Shown here piece by piece: positions 50,692-60,060 of a stretch of DNA of 64,000 nt. A model generated the notes under the pieces. The model worked only from the letters and a program-made list of their open reading frames with translations. It had not been told where the DNA came from and ran no database searches. The stretch is from Streptomyces nojiriensis (lineage in GTDB: Bacteria > Actinomycetota > Actinomycetes > Streptomycetales > Streptomycetaceae). The stretch's first letter is position 1. Each line of letters starts with the position of its first letter. The DNA lies in assembly GCF_017639205.1 (NCBI RefSeq), contig NZ_CP071139.1:1860001-1924000 (forward strand), given 5' to 3'. The translations under genes were made by a program, and so were the position numbers.

Positions 50692-51027
50692 AAACCCCCC
50701 AACCCACTGACAGAACTGACAGAACCCCCAGACCAGCCCTCTGACCTGCGGAAACGAGCACTTTCGGAGCTCTGACAAAACCTCCGAAAACTCTGACAGA
50801 ACTCCAGAAACCTCGCCCGCGGGCAAGCCGCCCGCTCTGACAGAACCTAGGTTTTCGAGGTTCTGTCAGAGTTTTTTGAGGTTTTGTCACGCGGCCAGAA
50901 CCGGCCGAAACCGCAGGTCAGGGGCCGTATGGCGAGGTTCTGTCAGTTCTGTCAGCGATTCCGGCCCTCTGGCAGGGGGCCAGGGTCGCACAGCTGGCAA
51001 CTCACGGACCGGAAGGAACGTCCTCAC
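50692..51027. repeat. Iteron cluster, probable replication origin
   Basis: 336 bp holding CTGACAGAA-type sequences in both orientations: direct pair at 50707-50725, single sites at about 50772, 50792 and 50836, and reversed GTTCTGTCA at about 50860 and 50936-50955. The region is A/T-rich for this genome. Such iterons beside a replication gene suggest the initiator's binding sites. Confidence 0.65.
50835..50878 (+). terminator. Iteron palindrome followed by T-run
   Basis: CTCTGACAGAACCT (50835-50848) and AGGTTCTGTCAGAG (50858-50871) form a 14-bp stem followed by six T. It can both bind an iteron protein and end the replication operon transcript. Confidence 0.65.
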
Positions 51028-51234
51028 GTGGCATTGATGGTCGTACCCGCGAGGCGGATGCACAGCGTGGAGGAAGCAGCGGAACTACTCAACGTAGGCC
51101 GCTCCACAGCCTTCGAGGAGATCAGGCTCGGTCGCCTGCGAACCGTCCGCGTCGGCCGACGACGGCTCGTACCCACCGAATACGTCGACGAGTACGTCGA
51201 ACTCCTCAAACGCGAGGCACAGGCCGCCGCATAG
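51028..51234 (+). CDS. xis: Excisionase (Xis), MerR-like helix-turn-helix
   Basis: A 68-residue DNA-binding protein of the DUF/helix-turn-helix excisionase type: MHSVEEAAELLNVGRSTAFE, then GRLRTVRVGRRRLVP. It directs the integrase towards excision. The GTG at 51028 has GGAAGG at 11 bases; an ATG at 51037 is the alternative. A terminator separates it from int. Confidence 0.85.
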   Translation: MALMVVPARRMHSVEEAAELLNVGRSTAFEEIRLGRLRTVRVGRRRLVPTEYVDEYVELLKREAQAAA

Positions 51235-51250
51235 CAGCAACCAACCCATC

Positions 51251-51282
51251 ACGGGGCCGCACCGATGCCGGTGCGGCCCCGT
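51251..51282 (+). terminator. Hairpin terminator between xis and int
   Basis: A 14-bp perfect stem (acggggccgcaccg with cggtgcggccccgt) and a four-base loop. There is no T-run. It may set the relative expression of Xis and Int. Confidence 0.7.
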
Positions 51283-51303
51283 CCACATATCTGAAAGGTC
51301 CAG

Positions 51304-52494
51304 ATGGACAACGAGAGCGCGCCCGGCCGGAAGGCCGCCAACGGCGAGGACTCGATCTACTGGGACAAGTCCAAAGAGCGCTACATCGGGGCGGTTTCGC
51401 TCGGCTACACCCCCGCGGGCAAGCGCCACCGACCCAAGGTGTCCGGCAAGACGAAGACCGAGGTGCGGCGAAAGCTCCGGGAGCTCCGCAAGGAGCTGGA
51501 GCAGGGAGCCAAGGCGCCGGCCCACTACACCGTGAAGCAGGCCGTGGAGACCTGGCTGGCGCAGGGGCTCAAGGGCAGGGCGCCAGCGAGCCTGGAGACC
51601 TACCGGTACCTGGCCGAGACACACATCTACCCGTCGCTCGGCGCGGCCAAGGTGCGCGTGCTGGAGGCAGACACGCTGGACGAGTGGCTCGACGAGAAGG
51701 CCGAGGTGTTGGCCACCAGTTCGCTGCGGCTGCTGCTCTCGGTCCTGCGGCGGTCCATCACGCATGCGCAGAGGCGCGGCCGGGCAACGCGCAACGTGGC
51801 CGAGTTGGTCGTGGTGCCGGAGGGGAGGCCGGGTAGGCCCAGCAAGTCCCTGACCCTGGAGCAGGCAACCGCGTTGCTCAGCGCCATGGAAGGGAAGTGG
51901 ATCCACGTGTACGTGGTCTTGTCGCTCCTGGTGGGGACGCGGCCGGAGGAGACGCGTCCTCTGACCTGGGCCCACGTCCACACCGTGCCGGACGACGGCA
52001 GCAAGCCGCACATCGACGTGTGGCGATCCGTGCGCAGGACCGGGGACACCAAGACGCGGAAGAGCCGTCGGTCCCTGGCCATGCCGAAGCAGGCGGTGGA
52101 GGTGCTCGAAGGACATCGGGAGCAGCAACAGGCCAAGTTCAAGGCCGCCGGCAAGCCCTGGACTGAGCAGGGCCTGGTCTTTCCGTCGAGGGAGGGCCAA
52201 GGCCGTGTGATGGCCGCCAGCAGCGTGCGCATCAGCCTGCGCTCGCTGCTGAAGGAAGCTGGGTTCAGCAATCCGGGAGAGTGGACGACCCGGGAACTGA
52301 GGACGAGTTTCGTGTCCCTGCTCTCCGACCACGGGGTGCCCATCGAAGCGATCGCCCGGCTGGTCGGGCACAGCGGGAGCAACACGACGGAACGCGTGTA
52401 CCGCAAGCAGATCCGGCCCGTCATCACCGAGGGCGCCGAGGCAATGGACGAGATCTTCGATCGTGTTCACGACGTCGACTCTGAAGCGCCGTAA
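51304..52494 (+). CDS. int: Tyrosine site-specific integrase
   Basis: A 396-residue tyrosine recombinase. An arm-binding N-terminal part (YWDKSKERYIGAVSLGY) and core-binding SAM-like domain precede the catalytic domain: Arg in LVGTRPEE, TTRELRTSF (Arg kept; the usual His before it is Arg), LVGHSG and the Tyr in ERVYRKQI. This H-to-R change is common in AICE integrases. ATG has AAAGG upstream. It lies about 110 bp from the attachment junction at 52603, as expected. Confidence 0.92.
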   Translation: MDNESAPGRKAANGEDSIYWDKSKERYIGAVSLGYTPAGKRHRPKVSGKTKTEVRRKLRELRKELEQGAKAPAHYTVKQAVETWLAQGLKGRAPASLETYRYLAETHIYPSLGAAKVRVLEADTLDEWLDEKAEVLATSSLRLLLSVLRRSITHAQRRGRATRNVAELVVVPEGRPGRPSKSLTLEQATALLSAMEGKWIHVYVVLSLLVGTRPEETRPLTWAHVHTVPDDGSKPHIDVWRSVRRTGDTKTRKSRRSLAMPKQAVEVLEGHREQQQAKFKAAGKPWTEQGLVFPSREGQGRVMAASSVRISLRSLLKEAGFSNPGEWTTRELRTSFVSLLSDHGVPIEAIARLVGHSGSNTTERVYRKQIRPVITEGAEAMDEIFDRVHDVDSEAP

Positions 52495-52515
52495 GACGTG
52501 CCAAATACAGCTCGT

Positions 52516-52534
52516 GGCTCCCGGATTGGCTCCC
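52516..52534 (+). repeat. Probable integrase arm-type site, right end of copy 1
   Basis: GGCTCCC-GGATT-GGCTCCC; pairs with 36271-36289 and 52736-52754 near the left ends of the two copies. Confidence 0.45.
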
Positions 52535-52602
52535 TCAGGGCGGAAGCGGGTGCGGTGGGCAGCCTCTGAGCTGCGGCTGCCCACCTCGGGCTACCGGTTC
52601 AG

Positions 52603-52621
52603 CTCTTAGAACGTTCTTAAG
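52603..52621. other. Internal attachment junction between AICE copies
   Basis: The sequence ctcttagaacgttcttaag recurs here directly after the right end of copy 1 and starts copy 2. In a tandem array this is an attP-like site, and recombination with the outer sites would release either copy. Confidence 0.6.
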
Positions 52622-52735
52622 TCGGGGGAAAGAAGGGGCTGAGGAAGCGGCCTCGCGGAGCCCTTCCACCCCAAGGGTTCCGGCTCCCCACTGTCCACGA
52701 CAGTCCAGGCAGATCCGCCTTGCGCTGCCTCCGGT

Positions 52736-52754
52736 GGCTCCCCGATTGGCTCCC
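52736..52754 (+). repeat. Probable integrase arm-type site, left end of copy 2
   Basis: Same GGCTCCC-CGATT-GGCTCCC as at 36271. Confidence 0.45.
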
Positions 52755-52761
52755 CTGGCCC

Positions 52762-52989
52762 TCACGCATCGGGCCGCTTCCACACCTCGGGACCGCCTCC
52801 CTCCCAGGTGATCGGCCCGTCCTCGCTCAGGTCCACGTCCTCCAGGCCGGCGCGACGCAGGAACTCGGCAACGTCCCTCGGCGTGTGCGCACGCCCCAGG
52901 TCCACGTCCACGCCGAGCGCATGAACGGTGACCTTCCGACCGCCCTTCGGCGACACTGGATGCACGATGATCTCCGTCTGATCCGACAC
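52762..52989 (-). CDS. Short conserved hypothetical protein (copy 2)
   Basis: Identical 75-residue product to the gene at 36297-36524; unknown function, next to the element's left end. Confidence 0.6.
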   Translation of the reverse strand: MSDQTEIIVHPVSPKGGRKVTVHALGVDVDLGRAHTPRDVAEFLRRAGLEDVDLSEDGPITWEGGGPEVWKRPDA

Positions 52990-53201
52990 GCCCCCAGCCT
53001 GCCGCGCCAGCGCCGGTCCAGCACCCCGAGCACGCCGTCCGGCCGACGGCGTGTGCGAGGTTCCACACCAATACCCGGCCAGGCGCTCCCCAGGTTCAGT
53101 CGGCTCTCAGAGGGCTCTCGTGTGTGAGGCAGAACCTCGCCTGACCTGCGTGAATTGCTCGACACGCGGAAGCAAGAGAGGCGGCACGCAAGAGCGTAAA
53201 G

Positions 53202-53229
53202 TTGACAGCGCCTCGGAGTCGGCTAGGCT
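53202..53229 (+). promoter_or_regulatory. Promoter of DUF3800-linked RNA (copy 2)
   Basis: TTGACA and TAGGCT with a 16-bp spacer, identical to 36737-36764. Confidence 0.65.
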
Positions 53230-53235
53230 AGGCAT

Positions 53236-53360
53236 CAGCTGGTAGGACTGCCAACGCGGTTCCGAGCAGCAGGATGGGACTGCCAACGCGGTGCCCGATT
53301 AGCTGCACTGGCTAGTGAATGTAACGAAAAGCGGGTCCTACGGGGCCCGCTTTTTCGTTA
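53236..53360 (+). ncRNA. Candidate small RNA upstream of DUF3800 gene (copy 2)
   Basis: Second copy of the repeat-containing RNA segment; GACTGCCAACGCGGT at 53246 and 53278. The two identical copies double the gene dosage of any RNA made. Confidence 0.6.
53322..53360 (+). terminator. Intrinsic terminator before DUF3800 gene (copy 2)
   Basis: Identical hairpin with A/T tails to 36857-36895. Confidence 0.85.
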
Positions 53361-53378
53361 TCATGAGCTGAATTTTCG

Positions 53379-54242
53379 TTGGCTGGGGATGGGGGCAAAT
53401 TGTATCTCTTGTTCGTCGATGAATCCGGCACTCACGGCGGAAGCCACGCTTTTGTTCTAGGCGGCATAGCAATTCATGAGCGCGACGCGAGGAAACTGCA
53501 CAAGCTACTCGACAACGTCGTCCAAAAGGCCGTAAGAGGTCCCAACCTCAACGCCGAAGAATTTGAGCTGCACGTCTCAGAAATGAAGAATGCTAAGAAG
53601 CCTAAGCAGAAGACTTCGAAGCCGCAGAAGGTGAGTAACTGGGCTCTGATTCCACGCCCCGACCGCCTCGCTTTGCTAGAACAGGCGTATGGGATCATCA
53701 AGGATTTCCGCCCCACGCAGCCAACCCTCCCGATGGCACTCTTCGGCGTAGCGGTTGATGCAAACTTTCGCAGCGGATGGCGTGCCGCGGAACGTGAGGC
53801 GTTTGCCTACGAAGTCCTTCTAAATAAATTCGACGTGATGCTGAAGCGAAATCGCTCAGAGAACGGTGGCGATGATCTCGGGTTGGTCATCCATGACCGC
53901 CGCCTTGTGGCTGAACGGGACATTCAGGCATGGACGCGCGAGTGGCGGAGAGCAGCCGGCACTATTGGTCAACTCAGAAATCTTGCAGACGTGCCACTCT
54001 TCGCTGATTCGAAGGCAACGCGCCTGATCCAGGTGGCGGACCTCGTCTCTTACGCGATCTGGAGGCACTACTCTCCAGACCCCCCTAAGGAAGACTATAT
54101 TGAGCATCTCTGGGAGGTTTTCGATAAGAAGGCGGAACAGATGTGCGGTATGGTCCATTACACGCCCTCCTACGGGAGCGGTACCTGTACATGCCGCTCG
54201 TGTGGCGGCCGCCTCACGGCAGAAGCAATGAAATTCGCCTAG
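53379..54242 (+). CDS. DUF3800 domain protein (copy 2)
   Basis: Identical to the product at 36914-37777: LLFVDESGTHGG start, possible RNase H-like fold, C-terminal Cys set, and lower GC than the neighbours. TTG start at 53379 (alternative TTG at 53400). Confidence 0.8.
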   Translation: MAGDGGKLYLLFVDESGTHGGSHAFVLGGIAIHERDARKLHKLLDNVVQKAVRGPNLNAEEFELHVSEMKNAKKPKQKTSKPQKVSNWALIPRPDRLALLEQAYGIIKDFRPTQPTLPMALFGVAVDANFRSGWRAAEREAFAYEVLLNKFDVMLKRNRSENGGDDLGLVIHDRRLVAERDIQAWTREWRRAAGTIGQLRNLADVPLFADSKATRLIQVADLVSYAIWRHYSPDPPKEDYIEHLWEVFDKKAEQMCGMVHYTPSYGSGTCTCRSCGGRLTAEAMKFA

Positions 54243-54763
54243 GTGGTCGGTCGGCTACTCCGCGGCGAACACAGCCTGCCCTGCTGCCATCCCCTCTGCC
54301 GTCGACCCACACGGAGTGATAGCAGCCCAGGCTTCTGGGGCCCAGGTGGAGATCTCTGCTGGGCGAACTGAAGCGTCGTCTGCTATGGCTTGCCTGGGGC
54401 GACGGCAGGCGGGATAACGCCACCCCACAACGAACCGGTTGGCAGACGCAGGACGGACACCTTGTATCACGGAGTCTGAGCGCCCCCACCAGAGGCATCG
54501 ATCTGACCGGCAGCCAGCACATCAGAGGAGACTCACCCCATCAGGCCCTTAGCCATGTTGGCGAGCGGGGCGGAGACAGGAGCGTATGCCCGGGGCGATG
54601 GGCGCGCGACGCCGTGCCGTGCACGGCGGAAGCGCCCCTTGATGACTTGGAGAAACTCCTGCCAGCGTGGCAGGTAAGGGTCCGGTCTGGCAGCAGGCCG
54701 TACAACCGAGTTGCTCAGCAGTGCCGTTAGAGTCGCTGCCTCCCTTGAAGGGATCAGAAGCTG
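54243..54763. other. Gap between DUF3800 and XRE genes (copy 2)
   Basis: Same 521 bp as 37778-38298; only weak possible gene remnants on the minus strand. Confidence 0.35.
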
Positions 54764-56386
54764 ATGACCGTTGCACCGTCCACGCCGTCCCTGTGCACCA
54801 GGTGCGGTACAAAGTTGAGCCGCGGAAACACCGACACCGTGTGCAGCCCCTGCCGCCGTGCTGTCGGTCCGAAAACATCGAGCAGGCCCTCGCGCACCGT
54901 ATCGACCGACGCCGAGCCGCACTGGCTCGCTAGTGACACCGAGCGGAGCGCCCCTCCGGACGGCTCGAACCTGGCCGACGTGCTCAAGGCGTATCGAGCG
55001 CTCCACAAGCTCAAGCAGCAAGATCTCGCCGACTTGCTCGGCTACGACCAGTCGTACGTCTCCTTACTCGAACGCGGCAAGCGCAACATTCGGGACATGG
55101 TCGAACTTCGCAGGCTTGCCCACGCCTTGGCCTTGCCTGAAGAAGAGCTTGGCCTGCTACCGCCGGCCGAGGCCGTCGTGACGGTCGGGGCGTCTGCTGG
55201 CGAAATGGGCGAGCGCAGTCCGCTCGCAGCCGTGGATGACCAGCGGCGATGGCGCATGACACGCCGCGAGCTCAACCGGCACCGGGCCGACCTCACGAAG
55301 GCCGCCGCCCGGCTGTACCCGGATGTCTCCCGAGCGGGCAGCAGTCCGGTGCTCACCCGTGAGTCATGGATGTGGCCCGAGCCGGTCGACTTCGCGGACA
55401 TCGAGCTGGCTTGGCTGACGCAGACCAACCCGCCGGAAGTCAGCGGCCGGGAGAAGGAGTCGGAAGGGGTTCGGCCGCTCGCGCCGCACGGTGCCAAGTT
55501 CGATCGCTATACGCAGGCCATCCGGATGATCGACCGACCGTCCCTCTTCGTGAACCGGCCGAGCTTTCGGCTGCTCGATGTGGCCCAGACGGAAGGCCGC
55601 CCCAAGCTGTCGTTCGGGTACACGACGTACTTCGACATGGCCGATGTCTGTGAGGGGGTGGCTCACGAGCTGGCGAGTGCGTGGTTGAAGACTGGCAGCG
55701 ATCCCGCATGGATCGGTGACCCGAGTTGGGCGGAACTCCCGTTCCGATCGCTGGTCGGGGACCCGTTCGATCTCACGCACCGGCCGTTGCTGCCATCCAT
55801 CGACACCCTGACCATTCGTCTCGGTCCCGATGGCGCGTCGTTCCCACTTCATCACCGGTCCGCAAGCAACGTCGCTCTTGCCGGTGGGACGTACCACGTC
55901 ATGCCGGCCGGGGTGTTCCAGCCGTCCTCAGTCATGCCCTGGGACCAGTCGAACGACTTCAACCTCTGGCGCAACGTACTGCGCGAGTACGCCGAGGAGT
56001 TCCTCGGGGACCCCGAGGCAGACGGGAGCAGCGGCGAGCCGATTGACTACGAGGCCACTGAGCCCTTCCGGACGCTGAATCAAGCCCGCCGCGAGGGCAA
56101 GGTGCGTCCCTACTGCTTCGGGATCGGCCTGGACCCGCTCACTCTGGCGGGCGAGATCCTCAGCGTGGTGGTCATCGACGCCGACGTCTACGACTCCGTC
56201 TTCGCCGGCATGGTGTCCAGGAACTCAGAAGGCGCCGTCGTGGCTGGTAGCCCTGGCAGCAGTAGCGCCGGAATTGAGTTCACCGAGTCCAACGTCCGGC
56301 GCTTGCTGGACAATGAACCTTTGGCGTCCGCTGCCGCGGCGTGCATCGATCTGGCGTGGCGGAACCGCGGACTCATCCTGGGCTGA
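54764..56386 (+). CDS. XRE-type regulator with Nudix-like region (copy 2)
   Basis: Identical 540-residue product to 38299-39921, including the zinc-ribbon-like N terminus, Cro/C1 helix-turn-helix and the TTA codon (55064-55066). Confidence 0.8.
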   Translation: MTVAPSTPSLCTRCGTKLSRGNTDTVCSPCRRAVGPKTSSRPSRTVSTDAEPHWLASDTERSAPPDGSNLADVLKAYRALHKLKQQDLADLLGYDQSYVSLLERGKRNIRDMVELRRLAHALALPEEELGLLPPAEAVVTVGASAGEMGERSPLAAVDDQRRWRMTRRELNRHRADLTKAAARLYPDVSRAGSSPVLTRESWMWPEPVDFADIELAWLTQTNPPEVSGREKESEGVRPLAPHGAKFDRYTQAIRMIDRPSLFVNRPSFRLLDVAQTEGRPKLSFGYTTYFDMADVCEGVAHELASAWLKTGSDPAWIGDPSWAELPFRSLVGDPFDLTHRPLLPSIDTLTIRLGPDGASFPLHHRSASNVALAGGTYHVMPAGVFQPSSVMPWDQSNDFNLWRNVLREYAEEFLGDPEADGSSGEPIDYEATEPFRTLNQARREGKVRPYCFGIGLDPLTLAGEILSVVVIDADVYDSVFAGMVSRNSEGAVVAGSPGSSSAGIEFTESNVRRLLDNEPLASAAAACIDLAWRNRGLILG

Positions 56387-56397
56387 GAGGCAGATCA

Positions 56398-57342
56398 GTG
56401 CGCGTACTTGTGACCGGAGCCTACGGATTCGTAGGCAACGCGGTTGTACGACGGCTTGTCGAAGCAGGCCACGACACCGTAGTCCTCACGCATCGGCCGG
56501 CCGATGCCCCCCTGCCAGAACTGCCGATATCCGAGGTCTTCCGCGGTGACATCCGCGATCCGAACGCTCTGGCCGCAGCTCTCGATGGCGTCCAGGGCGT
56601 GTGCCACCTCGCGGCCCTCACCCGCGTTCGCGAGTCTTTCGAGCGTTCGGAGGAGTACCAGGCGGTCAACGCCGGTGGCACGGTGACGCTGCTCGACGCG
56701 CTTGCCTCTGCCCGCGCTGGCTCGAAGGTCCCGACGGTCGTCCTCGGCTCCACAGCAGCGATCTACGGGGCACCCGAGCGGCAGCCCATCGGTGAGGACA
56801 CTGTGCCCGCTCCGAGCAACCCCTACGGCACGTCGAAGCTGGCCGCCGACAGGGCGCTTCAGGCGCGGGCAGAGAAGGGCGAAATCGAGGCTGTGAGTCT
56901 GCGGTGCTTCAACATCTCGGGCTCGGTCAACGGAGTGGGAGACGCGGATGAGAGCCGGATCATCCCGAAGGCCGTGGCGGTGGCAGCCGGCCGCTATCCG
57001 CACCTCGAAATGAACGGCGACGGTGCGGCGGTCCGGGACTTCGTACATGTCGATGACCTGGCGCGCGCATACGTGTTGGCCTTGGAGGCTCCCGCCTCTG
57101 CCTCCTTCCGGGCCTACAACGTCGGCGCGACCCCGGCGAGCATGCGCGAGATCGTGGCTACGGTCGAACGGGTATCGGGTCGGGAAGTGCCCGTTGTGCA
57201 CCGTCCGCCGCAGCCCGAGCCGCCGCGGCTGGTGGCGGACATCTCCAGGATTACGACTGATCTGGGTTGGAAGCCGGAGTGCTCCAGCTTGGAGCGGCAG
57301 GTCACCGACGCCTGGTCGGCTGTCTCCGACAGCAGTCGCTAA
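56398..57342 (+). CDS. NAD-dependent epimerase/dehydratase (copy 2)
   Basis: Identical 314-residue extended SDR to 39933-40877, with Rossmann motif VTGAYGFVG and catalytic YGTSK. Confidence 0.88.
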   Translation: MRVLVTGAYGFVGNAVVRRLVEAGHDTVVLTHRPADAPLPELPISEVFRGDIRDPNALAAALDGVQGVCHLAALTRVRESFERSEEYQAVNAGGTVTLLDALASARAGSKVPTVVLGSTAAIYGAPERQPIGEDTVPAPSNPYGTSKLAADRALQARAEKGEIEAVSLRCFNISGSVNGVGDADESRIIPKAVAVAAGRYPHLEMNGDGAAVRDFVHVDDLARAYVLALEAPASASFRAYNVGATPASMREIVATVERVSGREVPVVHRPPQPEPPRLVADISRITTDLGWKPECSSLERQVTDAWSAVSDSSR

Positions 57343-57767
57343 GACTTGGCCAAGCGGTCCTTGATGCTTTCCGGCAGGTCGGCGAACGCCTCCCGCCAGC
57401 GCTCAAGGGCCGCTTCGCTGTTCGCCGAAGGGGGCTCGGTCTCGCTCATGGCATCGCGTAGGGCTGCTTCGAGTACCGTGCCTGCCTGCAGCAGCGGCAG
57501 AGCCCAGTCCGCCACCCCGCGCGAGTGGTCTGAGAGGCGGGGCGGGAACTGCGCGAAGACTCCCTTGCCTTGGTGGCCGACCACGTACCCCTCCGCGCGC
57601 AGCAGCGACACCGCGTTCTTCACCACGGTGCTTGAGGCTCCGGAACTTTCGATCAGCTCCTGTGCCGACGGCAGCGCAACGCCGTCAGGGATCTTGCCGC
57701 TGCGAATGCGTTCCCGCAGGTCATCAGCCAGCTGAAGGTATGCCGGCTGCCCTCGGAACTCGGTCAT
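57339..57767 (-). CDS. GntR-family regulator (copy 2)
   Basis: Identical 142-residue KorSA-like repressor to 40874-41302. Repressor from either copy would act on both operators in trans. Confidence 0.85.
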   Translation of the reverse strand: MTEFRGQPAYLQLADDLRERIRSGKIPDGVALPSAQELIESSGASSTVVKNAVSLLRAEGYVVGHQGKGVFAQFPPRLSDHSRGVADWALPLLQAGTVLEAALRDAMSETEPPSANSEAALERWREAFADLPESIKDRLAKS

Positions 57768-57854
57768 CGGGGTCTTCCTTCAGTCGGGGGTGTTGTACCT
57801 AGTACACCAGTCTCTTCGCATCCATTCCCTGTGGGGAGGGGCGAGCCACTTGCC

Positions 57855-57881
57855 AACATGGTGCACTAGGTGCACCATGTT
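57855..57881. promoter_or_regulatory. 27-bp palindrome, probable GntR operator (copy 2)
   Basis: AACATGGTGCAC-TAG-GTGCACCATGTT, identical to 41390-41416. Confidence 0.7.
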
Positions 57882-58454
57882 GTTCGTAGGGCAGCGAGCA
57901 GTCGGCAGCCCCCATATGACAAGCCGTCATTCGATTCCGGAACACCGTACGGACAGGCTTGTCGCAAGACAGGGCGCCCCGGCAACGGTGGCGCAGTCAC
58001 CAACGAACCACTCATGAGGGGCCTTCTTTGGGCTGCTCTGAGCTGCGCAAATGCACCGCACACAACTCCACAGCGTGATCCACCGCAGCAACACGGCCGT
58101 GACCGCACCGGCCGATGCGAGTGGAGACCAGCCGACTGAGAACGGGCCCGCGTCACAACCGGTCCCCACGCCCCGAAGGGGTGGCACGCCATCGGCTCTA
58201 AAGATCCGCACGGCCAGACATTTGGCTGCCATGACCCCCGGGGACTCGGACCGCCCCCGGATCGAGCGGCGCCGTGCGAAGCCCAGTCCGACTACTCACC
58301 AACGACCACGGTCGCCGGCGCCCGGCCATGCACCCCAGGCGTCGGCGGCCGTGGCTGTTCGTGGATCTGCGCAGCCACTTCAAAGGCGTGCGGCCCCGGT
58401 GCTGGAACACCGGGGCCGCTTCGAGCCGTCCACCTGCTAGGGAGAACACGACTC
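57882..58454. other. Regulatory gap with no confident gene (copy 2)
   Basis: Same 573 bp as 41417-41989, ending with the hairpin at 58390-58419. Confidence 0.4.
58390..58419 (+). terminator. Intrinsic-type hairpin before small-gene operon (copy 2)
   Basis: Same perfect 12-bp stem as 41925-41954. Confidence 0.65.
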
Positions 58455-58724
58455 ATGAAACACATCGTCGCACGTCACGACGCTGTTACCCCGTGGTCCG
58501 ACGACCTGGAGCCGTCGGACGCTGAGCTGAACGTGATCGAGTGGGAGATGCCGCTGATCCTGGCGGAGGTCGACCTGCTCGACGCGCAGATCATGGTCTT
58601 GGACCGGCCGGTCACGGTGCTGGATGAGCGTCGGATCCGCCGGGCCCGCCGCAGGGTGCTGGCCGTCCGGCGGTCGCTGACCAACCAGGCCGCCGCGGCG
58701 AGCGTGCCGGGCGGTGCCGCATGA
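58455..58724 (+). CDS. Small conserved AICE protein, DUF6284-like (copy 2)
   Basis: Identical 89-residue product to 41990-42259; first gene of the small-gene operon. Confidence 0.7.
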   Translation: MKHIVARHDAVTPWSDDLEPSDAELNVIEWEMPLILAEVDLLDAQIMVLDRPVTVLDERRIRRARRRVLAVRRSLTNQAAAASVPGGAA

Positions 58725-58999
58725 ACGAGCGCACCGAGAGGGCCGCCGTCGCGGATCTGCTGTCCGCGATCGTCGCGGCGCTGGACGTGCCGCTGCCGGC
58801 GCTCGCCGAGGCCGATGAGCGCGCCTACCACCGGATTCTGCAGCGCCGCGCGAGTGACGTGCGGATCGTGCTTCGCGTGATGCTCCGCCATCGGGGCGAC
58901 GGCGACCTGTGGGAGAGCGCGAGCGAGATCCGGCACCGGACCGCCGAGGAGCCCGTCTCGTACACCCCGTTCGTCTTCAAGGACGGGAGCACCTCATGA
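58721..58999 (+). CDS. Small hypothetical AICE protein (copy 2)
   Basis: Identical 92-residue product to 42256-42534, coupled to both neighbours by four-base overlaps. Confidence 0.7.
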   Translation: MNERTERAAVADLLSAIVAALDVPLPALAEADERAYHRILQRRASDVRIVLRVMLRHRGDGDLWESASEIRHRTAEEPVSYTPFVFKDGSTS

Positions 59000-60060
59000 C
59001 CGGCCACGACGCACCCGCTTCCCGCAGGCCTTTGTCGAGGGCCCAGAAGGTGGTTCTGGCCTCGGCATTCGTGCCGATGCTGGCTACCGGTGTCGCGGGC
59101 GGTGCGGGCACGTTCAGCAACATCAGCCACGCCTACGGGGCCGGTACGGCTCTGGGTGCGGTGGCGGCCGGTGAGGGCGCCACCGCCGTTCTGGCGCTGG
59201 TTCTGCTCGGCCTCACGATGCTGGGGCAGTCCGCTCCGGGGGTGGTCCGGCTGGGCCTGTGGGTCCTGCCGGCCGCGGCCGCGGTCATGGCCGCGACCGC
59301 CGCCCCGGACCCGGGGCGGACCGTCATCTACGCCGTGACCCCGATGGGCATGTGCGTCTCCGCCGAGGGCATGGCCTTCCTGGCCCGCCGGATCGTCGTC
59401 CACACCGACGGCCGCGACGCCGAGGCCGAAGCCAGGGCCGCCGCCGTGGTGCAGCAGCTGGCATATCACCGGGCGGTCGCGGCGAACCACCCCGACGCCA
59501 AGGTGCAGGCCCGGTCGGAGCGCACGTCGTGGAAGCTCGCCCGGAAGGTCGGGACCGGTGACCTGTCGCTGGGGTCCCGGCTCCTGGACGTGCAGCGCGA
59601 GCGGATCACCGACGGCGCGGACGCAGCCCTGGCCGGCATGTTCTCCCTCCCCGTCACACCCGCCGTCACACCGGATGCCACCGCCATCCCGATCGAGGGG
59701 GTGGAGCAGGTGGAGCTGGAGCGCGTCACACCGGGCCGTGACGCCGAAGACACGCAGGTCACCGGCCGTGTTGCGGAGCTGGTTCCGGGGAGCGTCACGG
59801 ACGAGTCGCACCCGGGCGTCACGCCCGTGACGCTGGACGAGGTCGCGGCCGTCGCGGGGGTCCCGGTCCCGCACCCCACCGAGACGCTCACCGACGAGCA
59901 GCTCCTGGTGGTGCTGCGGCACCTCCGGTACTCCACCGACCCGCCGATGTCCTACCGGCAGGCCGCCACCGCATTCCGCGACGCCGGATTCGTCGGCGGC
60001 GAGAAGCGCGTACGCACCGCCTGGGGCGCCCTGATGTCCCAGGAAGAGAACGCCACATGA
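58996..60060 (+). CDS. DUF2637 membrane protein (copy 2)
   Basis: Identical 354-residue product to 42531-43595; in this copy it stands upstream of probable transfer genes, fitting a spread function. Confidence 0.8.
   Translation: MTGHDAPASRRPLSRAQKVVLASAFVPMLATGVAGGAGTFSNISHAYGAGTALGAVAAGEGATAVLALVLLGLTMLGQSAPGVVRLGLWVLPAAAAVMAATAAPDPGRTVIYAVTPMGMCVSAEGMAFLARRIVVHTDGRDAEAEARAAAVVQQLAYHRAVAANHPDAKVQARSERTSWKLARKVGTGDLSLGSRLLDVQRERITDGADAALAGMFSLPVTPAVTPDATAIPIEGVEQVELERVTPGRDAEDTQVTGRVAELVPGSVTDESHPGVTPVTLDEVAAVAGVPVPHPTETLTDEQLLVVLRHLRYSTDPPMSYRQAATAFRDAGFVGGEKRVRTAWGALMSQEENAT

Larger units (their letters stand above)
36138..52602. mobile_element. AICE copy 1, integrated, transfer block deleted
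   Basis: A 16,465-bp integrative element with, left to right, accessory genes, a GntR repressor, small conserved AICE genes, a DUF2637 membrane protein, then a junction at 44221 into replication (prim-pol, DUF3987), xis and a tyrosine integrase next to the right end. No FtsK/TraB-type translocase or spread genes are present, so it is probably not self-transmissible. The right boundary is fixed by the point where the left-end sequence recurs. Confidence 0.85.

Noticed and set aside
50700..50960. CRISPR-like array
   Set aside because: Repeats are short (about 9-14 bp), occur in both orientations and have irregular spacing; no cas genes are present. Iterons fit better.
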